Of a stretch of 64,000 nt of DNA, positions 1-8,218 are shown one piece after another. The DNA is from UBA6107 sp964533735. GTDB taxonomy: Bacteria > Chloroflexota > Anaerolineae > Anaerolineales > Anaerolineaceae. Numbering within the stretch: position 1 is the first letter of the stretch; each line of letters opens with the position of its first letter. Where the stretch lies: positions 9,614 to 73,613 of the forward strand of contig CAZHMD010000013.1 of the NCBI GenBank assembly GCA_964533735.1, given 5' to 3'. The notes under the pieces were generated by a model. It was not told the DNA's origin. It saw only the letters and a program-made list of their open reading frames with translations, and searched no databases. The translations under genes and the position numbers were made by a program.

Positions 1-578
1 CCGTGCTGACCAGTAATTTCCCTGCCGGGCAGGACTTTACGGTGAGGATGGGCGAATTCGGCACAATGGGGATCGGCGGGACCGTGGTGGCAACCACAGC
101 CTCCGGCAGCGGGGGATCGATGAGCGCTACCTATACCATTCCTGCAGCCCTGGCTGACCTCAGCCGCATCGCCATCCGCGTGGATTTTCCATCAGGGCAT
201 TACGGTTATAATTGGTTCTACAACAACTCCACCGGAACTACCGCCCCGGCGCCAGTGAGTACTCCTGCATCCCCGGCTGTTCCGGGATACACCGGCATCC
301 CCACCTTCATGATCCTGTCAGTTGCCAAGGATGACAGTGTTTCTATCCAGGCGTACAACTTCCCTGCGGGGCAGGACTTTACGGTGCGCATGGGTGAATT
401 CGGCACCCTGGGGATTGGCGGCACTGTGGTAACCACTGCTGTGGATTCGGGCGCAGGCGGTAACTTTACCGCCACCTACGACATTCCTGCCGCACTGGCT
501 GGAAGCGCAAAAATCGCCATCCGCATGGATTCTGCCAGCGGCTACTATTACGCCTACAACTGGTTCTACAACAACTGA
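1..578 (+). CDS. C-terminal part of a repeat-domain surface protein (5' end outside window)
   Basis: The frame is open from the left edge of the window to the TGA at 576-578, so the gene begins upstream and the GTG at 3 is unlikely to be its start. Two tandem copies of a domain of roughly 75-95 residues are visible. Each carries a core like NFPAGQDFTVRMGEFGT, then a GIGGTVV strand, an ATY-IPAAL segment and a terminal YNWFYNN. A Pro/Thr/Ala-rich linker joins the two copies. The composition (Gly, Ser, Thr, aromatic, no Cys) suits a secreted beta-sandwich. I recognise no named family. The next gene, a lipoprotein, starts 8 nt downstream and may be co-transcribed. Confidence 0.7.
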   Translation, partial: VLTSNFPAGQDFTVRMGEFGTMGIGGTVVATTASGSGGSMSATYTIPAALADLSRIAIRVDFPSGHYGYNWFYNNSTGTTAPAPVSTPASPAVPGYTGIPTFMILSVAKDDSVSIQAYNFPAGQDFTVRMGEFGTLGIGGTVVTTAVDSGAGGNFTATYDIPAALAGSAKIAIRMDSASGYYYAYNWFYNN

Positions 579-585
579 TTCCCAT

Positions 586-1032
586 TTGAAGCGGAAAATA
601 AAACTTAGTTTCATCTTTATCCTCCTGGCCGGGCTGATCCTCCCGGCCGGGTGTGGTATTCTCACCCCTCCGCCAGGGGATGCGACGTTTCCTGCAAAGA
701 CGCTTGCCCAATCAACTGAAGCGCCTTACCCGGCATCACCGGAAGAGGTGGTGCTGTTTTTCCTTGAGGCTTACCCCTCAAACCCCGCCGATGGAATACG
801 CTATCTCTCTCCCCGCCTGACCGCTTCATTGACTGAAGACTCGGCGCAGGACCTTTTACCCTTGAGGGAGATTCCCAATGGATACAATGTACAGCAGGGC
901 TCGACCAGCCTTGAGATGCAAACCAGCGTGATCCTGGTAGAACTCGTCTATGATAGCGCGGCATACTGGGTGGAGTTCAAACTGGCACTGGTTGACGGCA
1001 AATGGAAGATAGACCAGCTGGCTACAACTTAG
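586..1032 (+). CDS. small putative lipoprotein of unknown function
   Basis: A 148-residue protein starting at TTG 586. Its signal peptide has basic residues, a hydrophobic stretch and a lipobox LPAGC, giving Cys at about position 23, so it should be lipid-anchored on the outer face of the membrane. A Pro/Thr-rich linker follows. The rest is a compact domain (EEVVLFFLEAYPSNPADGIRYLS ... VEFKLALVDGKWKID, shown in part) with the pattern of an NTF2-like or DUF4878-like fold, in which a helix pair is followed by strands ending in a DGKWKI-type motif. That assignment is only a resemblance. It lies 7 nt after the repeat-domain gene and probably shares its transcript. Confidence 0.65.
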   Translation: MKRKIKLSFIFILLAGLILPAGCGILTPPPGDATFPAKTLAQSTEAPYPASPEEVVLFFLEAYPSNPADGIRYLSPRLTASLTEDSAQDLLPLREIPNGYNVQQGSTSLEMQTSVILVELVYDSAAYWVEFKLALVDGKWKIDQLATT

Positions 1033-1183
1033 TTTGCCCTCGACATATTTGATAAGTGTTTTAGGCGGGGATTATGTATATAATATTTTTAACCTGAGTA
1101 TTAAAAAACAAGTAAATCTTATTAGCCTGCATTGCACCGGCATAATACCGGGGGGTTGCGTGTGTTAGTCTTGCAGGAGTAAA

Positions 1184-1207
1184 ATGAAAGAAGAGGGATT
1201 TGGGTGA
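1184..1207 (+). other. possible 7-codon upstream ORF before the diguanylate cyclase
   Basis: GCAGGAGTAAA ATG gives a well-spaced Shine-Dalgarno and start. The frame reads MKEEGFG and stops at TGA 1205-1207, seven bases before the ATG of the GGDEF gene and in the same frame. It may act as a translational coupler, or it may be an old start cut off by a nonsense codon. Confidence 0.3.
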
Positions 1208-1213
1208 GGGGGA

Positions 1214-2293
1214 ATGATTAATCAGCCTGGAGTTTCTGAATCGACACCTGCGCAGCGAAAAAACGAACGCTTTTTCCTGGTGATGTACAAATTCAGTATC
1301 GTGCATTTAATGAGTTTATTCCTGTTAACGCTTATTTTTGCGTTTCTGGGTGACTGGCGTATGGTGTGGCTCACTGCCGCTTGCACGGCATTCTGGCTTT
1401 TTGTGTATATTAATTATCAAAAAAATCACAACCGGGTGTTGTTCACGCTTGGCGGGTTTATCACCACGGCTTATGCCATCATCACCACACTCAATTTTGG
1501 CTGGTCGAGCGGTTTTTACTTCCTCGTCCTGGCGGTGCTGCCGGTCACTTTCCTCAACATCCCGCCGAAGAAGATTACCGCTGTATTAATGGGTTTGCTG
1601 CTGGGCGGCGGGATTATTGCCATGTACATAGTATCTTTGATCTACCCGCCTGTGACCCAACTTGCGCAGAAAGTCTCGATGGCATTATTCTTTACCAACC
1701 TCCTCTTTTGCGTCATTGCGCTGGCGGTGATCGGTTACTTCTTTGAGAAAGGCGCCGCAGCCACAGAAGCCTCATTGATGCTTGCCAACAAACGCTTGAG
1801 CAACCTGGCGTCCACGGACCCGGTGACGAATCTGGCAAACCGCCGCACCATGTTGAGCAGGATCAACCAGGAAAGGATCCGACTGGAACGCACCGGAGAA
1901 ACCTTTTCGCTGATCATGATCGATATTGATAATTTTAAAGTAGTCAATGATGAATACGGTCATGACGCCGGTGATTTTGTTCTGGTAAGCCTGGCGGCCA
2001 TCATCAATTTCATCATCCGCAAGCAGGATCATGTGGCGCGCTGGGGCGGGGACGAGTTCCTGGTCTTTTTGCCGGAGACGGGCATGAATGGCGCCAGGGT
2101 GGTGGCAGAAAAGATCCGTTCCCGCATTTTAACCACGCCATTTATTTACCGCGAGATGGATATTCCGGTTACGGTGACGCTGGGGGTTTCCGAGGGGGAT
2201 GTCGATATGGGCATCGGCAACTGCATCCGCAAAGCCGACATTGCCCTGTACGCCGGCAAACAAGCCGGCAAGAACCGTGTTACTTTGGGGTGA
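1214..2293 (+). CDS. membrane-anchored GGDEF diguanylate cyclase
   Basis: A 359-residue protein predicted to make cyclic di-GMP from two GTP. Residues about 25-180 hold five or six hydrophobic segments forming a membrane sensor region, and the GGDEF domain follows from about 190. The catalytic signature GGDEF is intact at 278-282. An RxxD inhibitory site (RKQD, 269-272) sits five residues before it, so product inhibition is expected. The metal-site IDIDNFK segment and the YGHDAGD motif are also present. The start at 1214 has a GAGGGGGA purine run just upstream. An alternative ATG lies at 1283, before the first membrane segment. An HD-GYP protein at 50.9-52.1 kb could be an opposing enzyme. 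Confidence 0.92.
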   Translation: MINQPGVSESTPAQRKNERFFLVMYKFSIVHLMSLFLLTLIFAFLGDWRMVWLTAACTAFWLFVYINYQKNHNRVLFTLGGFITTAYAIITTLNFGWSSGFYFLVLAVLPVTFLNIPPKKITAVLMGLLLGGGIIAMYIVSLIYPPVTQLAQKVSMALFFTNLLFCVIALAVIGYFFEKGAAATEASLMLANKRLSNLASTDPVTNLANRRTMLSRINQERIRLERTGETFSLIMIDIDNFKVVNDEYGHDAGDFVLVSLAAIINFIIRKQDHVARWGGDEFLVFLPETGMNGARVVAEKIRSRILTTPFIYREMDIPVTVTLGVSEGDVDMGIGNCIRKADIALYAGKQAGKNRVTLG

Positions 2294-2320
2294 AAATAGA
2301 ATTCCGTAAAACGCTGGTGT

Positions 2321-3994
2321 TTACAAATCTTTGATCATGTACAACCCGCCCAGCCTGAATCCGCGGCTGGCGTAGTACAGGCGCGTGCCGATGGCAGCAA
2401 TGACCGCCATTTGCTTATAACCGTGTTCGCGCGCAATTTCCTCGGATCTGCGGAGCAGCCCGGTGCCCAGCCCGATGTGCTGGGCAGCACCCTCTTTATC
2501 TGTCCCCAGCGGCAGCGATTGACCATAGACGTGCACTTCGCGGATGAGGGCGGCACCCTCCAGGTCAGGCACGTGCATTTGCGGGGCATCCGCTGCGGGC
2601 AGGGAGAGGCGCAAGTAGCCGGCAATGCGCTCCTCGGGGGTGGTGTAGGTGAGGAAGTGTTCCTCTGCCCGGGAGGGGTGGTAGAGGAAGTCTCCAAGGG
2701 TGAGGGTGGCAAAGTCCACATCATGCGTCTTGACTTCGCGGCAGCGGATGCAGCGGCACACCTGACCGCGCTTTTTTAATTCAAGCTGCACGTCCTGGCG
2801 AAGGCTGGTGCGTTTGTTGCCTTCCACCACGTGGATGGAGGGAATATCGCGGATGATGCGGTTGACACGGCAGTACTCCGGGATGAGCGGTTTGATGTCG
2901 GCGATGAGCGCTACCAATTCCGCGGTGGTGTAGGGCTGGTATTCTCCCCGCTGCCAGTAGTTGTACAGTTCCGCGGATTCCAGCAGCTGAGTGGGGTAGA
3001 TCTTCAACTCGTCGGGGGCGTAGCCGTCATTCCACAGGCGCGCAAAATCCTCGCGGTCGGAATCAAGGGTGGCTCCTAGTAAATTCGGCATCCAGTGCAG
3101 TACGATCTTAAAACCGGCGGCGCGCAGCAGGCTGGTGGCGTGCAGGGTATCGGCGGAGGTGTGCCCGCGCAGGTTGAGGTTGAGTACGCGGTCATCCAGG
3201 CTTTGAGCGCCCATCTGCACCTTGGTAACGCCAAGCTGGCGCAGCCACACCAGTTCGTCGCGCGTGATCTCGTCCGGGCGGGTTTCCACCACCAACCCCA
3301 CGTTGCGGTGATTGGCGCTCTCGTTTTGCGTGTGCGCTTTGGCGAGCCTCGTCAGGTCAATTGCAGCCGCGGGAGACTTTTCGGCAGGCGGCTCCACCTG
3401 GAAATCCTGCTCGTTTTCGGGCAGGGAATCTTCGTTCATGGCGTCAAAACAGCGGCGGATGAACCATTCCTGGTAAGCGCGCGTGTAGGAACTCCAGGTG
3501 CCGCCAAGCACCAGCAGCTCGATCTTGTCATTGGGGTGCCCCACCGCGCGGTATTCTGCCAGGCGCGACTGCACCTGGTCGTAAGGGTCAAACTTGTTCT
3601 GGAATGCACGCGCCGCCCCGGGTTCATCCACGAGGTAACTCTTGGGCATGTAGGCTTCGGTGGGGCAGAAAACGCAGCGCCCCGGGCAGGGCCAGGCTTT
3701 GGTGAGCACGGTGACGGTGGAAACGCCCGAGAGCGTGCGCACGGGTTTCATGCGGATGCGCGGCAAAAAGTCCGGGTCGTCCGGCCACTCACCGCGCGCC
3801 ACCAGATCGCGGTAAGCTGCCACTAAAATATGCTTGGCGATCAACTGTCCGTTGGGCAGGGGATGAGACCGCAGGGCGCGGTCCAGCTTGCGCCCGGTCT
3901 TCACCTCTTCGAGCACCAGGCGGGCGGTTTCAAATTGTTCGGGGGTATACACCCTGGCATTGCGCCAGTTTTCAATGAACTTGGGATCACGCAT
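2321..3994 (-). CDS. elp3: Elp3 family radical SAM / GNAT tRNA-modifying enzyme
   Basis: A 557-residue protein with the two-domain Elp3 layout. The radical-SAM part (about 85-400) has a Cys cluster at C103, C107 and C110 in CPGRCVFC, and the C-terminal GNAT part (about 440-557) has an acetyl-CoA loop QHIGLGTGLL and the ending YASRGFRLGG. Two Cys pairs near 400 (CRCIRC) could bind zinc. In this family the enzyme carboxymethylates U34 of tRNA wobble positions using SAM and acetyl-CoA. Bacterial Elp3 homologues occur in Chloroflexota such as Dehalococcoides. Its ATG lies 19 bases from the divergent methyltransferase start, and there is no Shine-Dalgarno between them. Confidence 0.93.
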   Translation of the reverse strand: MRDPKFIENWRNARVYTPEQFETARLVLEEVKTGRKLDRALRSHPLPNGQLIAKHILVAAYRDLVARGEWPDDPDFLPRIRMKPVRTLSGVSTVTVLTKAWPCPGRCVFCPTEAYMPKSYLVDEPGAARAFQNKFDPYDQVQSRLAEYRAVGHPNDKIELLVLGGTWSSYTRAYQEWFIRRCFDAMNEDSLPENEQDFQVEPPAEKSPAAAIDLTRLAKAHTQNESANHRNVGLVVETRPDEITRDELVWLRQLGVTKVQMGAQSLDDRVLNLNLRGHTSADTLHATSLLRAAGFKIVLHWMPNLLGATLDSDREDFARLWNDGYAPDELKIYPTQLLESAELYNYWQRGEYQPYTTAELVALIADIKPLIPEYCRVNRIIRDIPSIHVVEGNKRTSLRQDVQLELKKRGQVCRCIRCREVKTHDVDFATLTLGDFLYHPSRAEEHFLTYTTPEERIAGYLRLSLPAADAPQMHVPDLEGAALIREVHVYGQSLPLGTDKEGAAQHIGLGTGLLRRSEEIAREHGYKQMAVIAAIGTRLYYASRGFRLGGLYMIKDL

Positions 3995-4013
3995 CGGCTA
4001 TTATAATAAACTC
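3995..4013. promoter_or_regulatory. shared palindromic divergent promoter, probably giving leaderless mRNAs both ways
   Basis: The 19-bp gap between two divergent start codons contains the perfect palindrome TATTATAATA. It supplies TATAAT on the plus strand (4002-4007, 6 nt before ATG 4014) and TATAAT on the minus strand (bases 4005-4000, 5 nt before ATG 3994). There is no room for a ribosome-binding site on either side, so both transcripts would start at or within a base or two of the AUG. Confidence 0.6.
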
Positions 4014-4811
4014 ATGCAGGCTGAGATTATCGCAAAACTCCTCGCTATCAATGAGGAATTCTACCAGAGATTCGGAGCGGCTTTCGCCGCCACGCGCCGG
4101 CGCATCCAGCCGGGTGTGCAGCGTGTGCTGGCGGAATTTATCCGCGACGGCGATTGGCTGGACCTGGGCTGCGGCAGCGGGGCAATCCTGACCCATTGGA
4201 TCCAGTCCGGGCTTAAGGGATCTTACACCGGAATGGATTTCAGTGAAGCCCTGTTGAATGAAGCCAGGGCAAATTTATTGCTTCAGCCTGCGCATCCCGA
4301 ACTGGAAGTGAATTATGTCCGCGCTAGCCTGCTTGACCCGCAATGGCCGGCATTGATCAAAAAGAATCGCCTGACAGGGGTGCTGGCGTTTGCCTCGCTG
4401 CATCACCTGCCGGGTTATGCTAACCGGGTGGCAGTCTTGCGCGCGGCGCGGGAATTCTTAAGCGGCGGGGGGTACTTCATCCATTCCGAGTGGCAGTTCC
4501 AGCACAGTCCAAAATTGATGAGCCGGGTGCTGCCCTGGTCCACTGTGGGGATCGCTGAAACTGACGTGGAAGAAGGCGACACCCTGCTGGACTGGCGCCA
4601 CGCTGAAGGCGACCAGGTGGGAGAACGCGGATTACGTTATGTGCACCTCTTCAGCCGTGATGAGTTGAAGCGGCTGGCGGATGAAAGCGGTTATAGAGTG
4701 CTGCACGAGTTTGAAAGTGATGGCAAGGGGGGAAACCTGGCGCTATACCAGATGTGGGATTACGACTCCACTCATCCTTCCGAGCCTTTCAGGTCTGAAG
4801 GGGGAGTCTAG
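4014..4811 (+). CDS. class I SAM-dependent methyltransferase
   Basis: A 265-residue protein with a Rossmann methyltransferase domain at about 35-200. Motif I is LDLGCGSGAI, followed by an acidic post-I segment (YTGMDFSEALL), a ASLHHLPG segment in the motif IV/post-IV position and a SGGGYFIHSEW strand. The family methylates small molecules, tRNA or proteins; the substrate cannot be read from sequence. The start at ATG 4014 is chosen because a longer in-frame version from 3888 would run inside divergent elp3. Divergence from elp3 on one promoter suggests a possible tRNA-related role (inference). The stop overlaps the stop of the convergent small LuxR gene in a shared CTAG. Confidence 0.8.
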   Translation: MQAEIIAKLLAINEEFYQRFGAAFAATRRRIQPGVQRVLAEFIRDGDWLDLGCGSGAILTHWIQSGLKGSYTGMDFSEALLNEARANLLLQPAHPELEVNYVRASLLDPQWPALIKKNRLTGVLAFASLHHLPGYANRVAVLRAAREFLSGGGYFIHSEWQFQHSPKLMSRVLPWSTVGIAETDVEEGDTLLDWRHAEGDQVGERGLRYVHLFSRDELKRLADESGYRVLHEFESDGKGGNLALYQMWDYDSTHPSEPFRSEGGV

Positions 4812-5182
4812 CTGGTCGTGCGCAAGCCCCCGCGGCGTTGACGTTCCTTCACCTGGGAGAGGTGGTAATTCACCGTGCGGCGCGAGAGGTTGAGCAGCAG
4901 TGCGATCTCACTGGTATTCAACCCGCGCGCCGAGAGTTCAGACACTTGCGCCTGGCGTTTGGAAAGTTCCGTTTCGTTTTTAGGTGAAATGGCATCGCTG
5001 CCGGGGGTGATGATGACAGTGGTGCCAACGTAAACGGCGCTGAGCTTGCCGGGAGGCGCGGATTTCAACACCGCCAGCGGGCGCATGCCGGCATTCACCG
5101 CGGCGGTCAGTTGGGTGGGGGTGATTTCGACTTCGAGTTGGATGACAGTCGCGTCATCCGGCAGGTAGAGCAGGCGGGTCAT
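4808..5182 (-). CDS. small LuxR-type HTH regulator
   Basis: A 124-residue protein. Residues about 1-70 form an unrecognised beta-rich domain, and the C-terminus (about 75-115) is a GerE/LuxR-type helix-turn-helix (LSKRQAQVSELSARGLNTSE, then LLNLSRRTVNYHLSQVKER). There is no receiver domain or ATPase, so it is a one-component, possibly constitutive or autoregulated DNA binder. The ATG at 5182 is preferred over TTG 5200 because GGAG lies 7 nt upstream of it. It sits between convergent methyltransferase and the co-oriented MalT-type regulator, but has its own strong promoter, so it is not simply an operon member. Confidence 0.78.
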   Translation of the reverse strand: MTRLLYLPDDATVIQLEVEITPTQLTAAVNAGMRPLAVLKSAPPGKLSAVYVGTTVIITPGSDAISPKNETELSKRQAQVSELSARGLNTSEIALLLNLSRRTVNYHLSQVKERQRRGGLRTTS

Positions 5183-5229
5183 TGTGGCTCCAAAAGGCAA
5201 TACAATAATAGAACAAATTTACTACTATT

Positions 5230-5281
5230 ATTATGACATCCCTTAACTGCCTTGTCAAGGGATGCGGGGGATTGTTAAGGG
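5230..5281 (-). promoter_or_regulatory. sigma70-type promoter of the small LuxR gene with overlapping inverted repeats
   Basis: On the minus strand TTGACA (5258-5253) is followed after 17 bp by CATAAT (5235-5230), about 41 nt from the start codon. CATCCCTT (5237-5244) and AAGGGATG (5257-5264) form an inverted repeat across the spacer and -35. A further pair, CCCTTAAC (5240-5247) and GTTAAGGG (5274-5281), shares its left half. This is a likely operator, perhaps for the gene's own product. Confidence 0.6.
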
Positions 5282-5295
5282 TTTGAAAGATGTTA

Positions 5296-8082
5296 CTACA
5301 ACAACCCCAGTTTGCGGGCTCGGGCAACTGCCTCAGTACGGTTGCGGACATTCAGCTTATTGAAAATGTGGTGAATATGGCTTTTAACGGTTCCAATCGT
5401 GATCACAAATCGTTCTGCGATGACCTGATTGGTTGCTCCCGTGGCGATCATCTTCAACACTTCAATTTCACGCTGGCTAAGTGGCTCTACTAATTCCTCC
5501 CCTGGTATATCTTCATAGATAATTCCCTGTGGAGTGGTGCTTGAAGTCACACCGCTTCCCCACCGTCTCGATCTCCGGATTGCAGCCAATACCGACCTGA
5601 GATAATCCGAACTGCCGCCTTGCTGCACTGCAACATGAATGAGGTCATCTAGAATTGAGCTTTGATCAAAAATACGCACAAATCCTCTTGGGCGGCAGAG
5701 GGCTACAGCCTGGTTCAAGGTTGTCAACGCGGTTCCAGTCTGACCTTGTTGGTGAAACATCTGAGCCTGGACCAAGGTTAACTCAATTTCTCTCCCCACC
5801 AGCCCCTTGTCCTTAGCCGATCGCATGTGCGAATCAAGGTACGGCTGAATAGCCTGAGGCTGGTTCAGCAGGATCTGCATCCGCATCCAATTCAGGTTGG
5901 CTTGATAAAAAGCTTCTGCTGCACCAACCGGGCCTAAACCAAAAATCGGAAGTGAATCACCCAAAGCAGTGTGGTAAAAATGCAGCCAATCCCTGCCAGC
6001 CTCCAGCGCACTGACCTCCTCAGGGTTGGAGCGCAGCCTTGCAAGCACCCGAAAACCCTGTGTGATGAGCTGGATATCCGGCCACAAGGTGTGCAGCCGA
6101 TCAAAGCAGGACATAGCCTCATCCAGGCGGCCTTGGATTTCATACACACGGGCCAGGGCAAGGAATGAAGTCATCAGGTAATACGGATTCATCCCCCAAC
6201 CCATCCGGTCTATTCCATGGAGCAATTTTTGTTCAGCCTCATCCATGTGGTCCTGTTCCAGCAGGACACACCCCTCGGCAACCTCCAAACTACCCAATGC
6301 GGGCAAATCTAACCCCGATTGATTTGAGAGTATGGTGAATTCCGCCTGTCCGGACTGGCAAATTTCCAAAGAGTCAGTTAGGCGACCCTGGCTGAATGCC
6401 AGGCGGGCGAGGTGAAAGGTAGCTTCAACCATCCCAAAGAATAAGCCAGACTGTAATGCAAGCGGCCGCGCTTCTTCAAAGATCTTTTTCGCCTCCTCAG
6501 GGCAGTTAAGAGCCAGATGGGCGTACCCGGCTATCCATAACCAGGGAAACCGACCCGAATCTCCCGGTGGGTAACCAGTCAGGTACGATTGTGACAAAAC
6601 CAGCAGCTTATTCGCATCCACCTGATGGTCTGGGATCATTGCCAGGAAGGTATGGACAACTGCAGTAAATTCGTAGACCCCGATTGCCTCCTCTGGGGCA
6701 TCAAGATTTTCCATCGCCAGGCTCGCAAGATGTAAGCGTGCCTCCACCAGGTTGCGATATTTGGCCTGAAACCGGTACGCCAACGCAAATGCCTGGAAGA
6801 TACAAAGCATGGGGCGCTTACCCATAACGGTTTCGGGGAATGAAGAACACCACTCATTAATCGTGGCAATATCACTATTAATTATCAGTGTGAAGCTGTG
6901 TTGTTCAACAAAGGCCGCAGCAAAAGACCAATCCCCTGAACGAAACGCATGATAGGCTCCTTCGTAGAGCAAACCATGGGCAGCAAACCATTTTGCAGCC
7001 GATCGATGCAGATCCAGTGCACGCGCTGATTGGGAGATAGTCAACCATGTACGCAGAAAGTCTCGAAACAGATGGTGATACCTGTACCAGGTCGTGCCAT
7101 CCTCACTGGGCTCTCCGCCATCCAATGCGACGATGAAAAGGTTAGCCTGTTCAAGCTGCACTAATATGCTGGCGCTGTTTTCGATTCCCAGAATTGCATC
7201 ACAGGCCGAGGCGTTCATTCGCTCAAAAATCGATGTCTCGAGCAGAAAAGATTGCACTTCTTCCGGCAATTGGTTGACCACTTCATTCAATAGAAACTCA
7301 GCTTGTTGTCGGCGACCACCGCTTAAGGAAAAGCCTGCATGATCATCAGGCGCATGGTTCGTGAGTGAAAGTGCTGCCAATTGTAAACCGGCGGGCCAAC
7401 CTTCCACCTGTTCGGCCAATCTGGTAATCAGCTCGTCCGGTAATTCGAGCTGCATTGAATCGCTCAAGAAAAGTTTGGTTTCTTTATCGACAAAGCGAAG
7501 ATCCGGAGCACGCAGTTCTGCTAATCGTCCACGTGCCCGCCAGCGAGACAGTGGAAGAGCAGGGTTCGACCGGCTTCCAATCGCAATATGGAAATTATCC
7601 GGGCGGTGGCTGATCAAGAACTCCACCGCCTTATGGATCACAGGTGTTCTTATCAGGTGATAGTCATCCAGCACCAGAACAATTTGATGGTCTGTGTTAC
7701 AAAGTGAATTGATTACGGTGGGAAGAAGTGTGAGCAAATCCGTGTCCGTCGAAGCACGCAGCATCTGATGAACTGACGCCAGCCCACTGCCTGTACCTAG
7801 TGCCTGTTCCAGGCTGGCAACCAAATATGTACCGAAGGTAATCGGATTATTGTCGCTTTCATCTAATGAATACCAGGACACTTTTATACCTGCCTGATTC
7901 AGCTGGCGTGTCCAATCGATTAACAAGGTAGTCTTCCCATAACCGGCAGGAGCGCACACCAACGTCAGATCCACATTGGGTTCCAGGGTAAGTTTTTGCA
8001 GCAATCGGTCACGCCATATGGTTTTTGACCGCGTTGCAGGCGGACGGAGTTTCGTTAAGATCAGCGAGCTGATTAGTTCCAT
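5296..8082 (-). CDS. large ATP-dependent MalT-type LuxR transcriptional regulator (LAL family)
   Basis: A 928-residue protein with the full MalT layout. An N-terminal STAND NTPase has Walker A APAGYGKTT at 44-52 and a Walker B-like VLVLDDYHL near 137. A winged-helix region and a long helical TPR-like sensor follow (about 400-830). The C-terminal LuxR helix-turn-helix is LSQREIEVLKMIATGATNQV, then IGTVKSHIHHIFNKL. Members bind an inducer in the TPR region, oligomerise with ATP and activate nearby promoters. It is divergent from the flavodoxin/membrane-protein pair at 8219, with a palindrome in between, so that pair is the likely target. A TACAAT element about 10 nt before the ATG and no Shine-Dalgarno suggest a very short leader. 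Confidence 0.9.
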   Translation of the reverse strand: MELISSLILTKLRPPATRSKTIWRDRLLQKLTLEPNVDLTLVCAPAGYGKTTLLIDWTRQLNQAGIKVSWYSLDESDNNPITFGTYLVASLEQALGTGSGLASVHQMLRASTDTDLLTLLPTVINSLCNTDHQIVLVLDDYHLIRTPVIHKAVEFLISHRPDNFHIAIGSRSNPALPLSRWRARGRLAELRAPDLRFVDKETKLFLSDSMQLELPDELITRLAEQVEGWPAGLQLAALSLTNHAPDDHAGFSLSGGRRQQAEFLLNEVVNQLPEEVQSFLLETSIFERMNASACDAILGIENSASILVQLEQANLFIVALDGGEPSEDGTTWYRYHHLFRDFLRTWLTISQSARALDLHRSAAKWFAAHGLLYEGAYHAFRSGDWSFAAAFVEQHSFTLIINSDIATINEWCSSFPETVMGKRPMLCIFQAFALAYRFQAKYRNLVEARLHLASLAMENLDAPEEAIGVYEFTAVVHTFLAMIPDHQVDANKLLVLSQSYLTGYPPGDSGRFPWLWIAGYAHLALNCPEEAKKIFEEARPLALQSGLFFGMVEATFHLARLAFSQGRLTDSLEICQSGQAEFTILSNQSGLDLPALGSLEVAEGCVLLEQDHMDEAEQKLLHGIDRMGWGMNPYYLMTSFLALARVYEIQGRLDEAMSCFDRLHTLWPDIQLITQGFRVLARLRSNPEEVSALEAGRDWLHFYHTALGDSLPIFGLGPVGAAEAFYQANLNWMRMQILLNQPQAIQPYLDSHMRSAKDKGLVGREIELTLVQAQMFHQQGQTGTALTTLNQAVALCRPRGFVRIFDQSSILDDLIHVAVQQGGSSDYLRSVLAAIRRSRRWGSGVTSSTTPQGIIYEDIPGEELVEPLSQREIEVLKMIATGATNQVIAERFVITIGTVKSHIHHIFNKLNVRNRTEAVARARKLGLL

Positions 8083-8139
8083 AATCAGATTTATTGTATA
8101 GCAGTATGCGCCAAGTATATACCCATGAATCTAACTTTC

Positions 8140-8162
8140 GATAGGTGCGATCGACCGCTATC
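8140..8162. promoter_or_regulatory. imperfect palindrome between MalT-type regulator and flavodoxin gene
   Basis: GATAG at 8140 and CTATC ending at 8162 flank a symmetrical CGATCG core (8148-8153), giving a 23-bp dyad in the 136-bp divergent spacer. Position and symmetry fit an operator for the neighbouring LuxR-type regulator; this is inference. Confidence 0.4.
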
Positions 8163-8218
8163 CAGGATACGATGTGGTCATCATCTGTATAAAACATATT
8201 CAAGAAAGGGATATAAAA

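Noticed and set aside
3095..3826. 243-codon plus-strand open frame inside elp3
   Set aside because: It runs antisense to a well-supported Elp3 coding sequence, has a composition typical of antisense frames in GC-rich genes, no ribosome-binding site and no recognisable domain.
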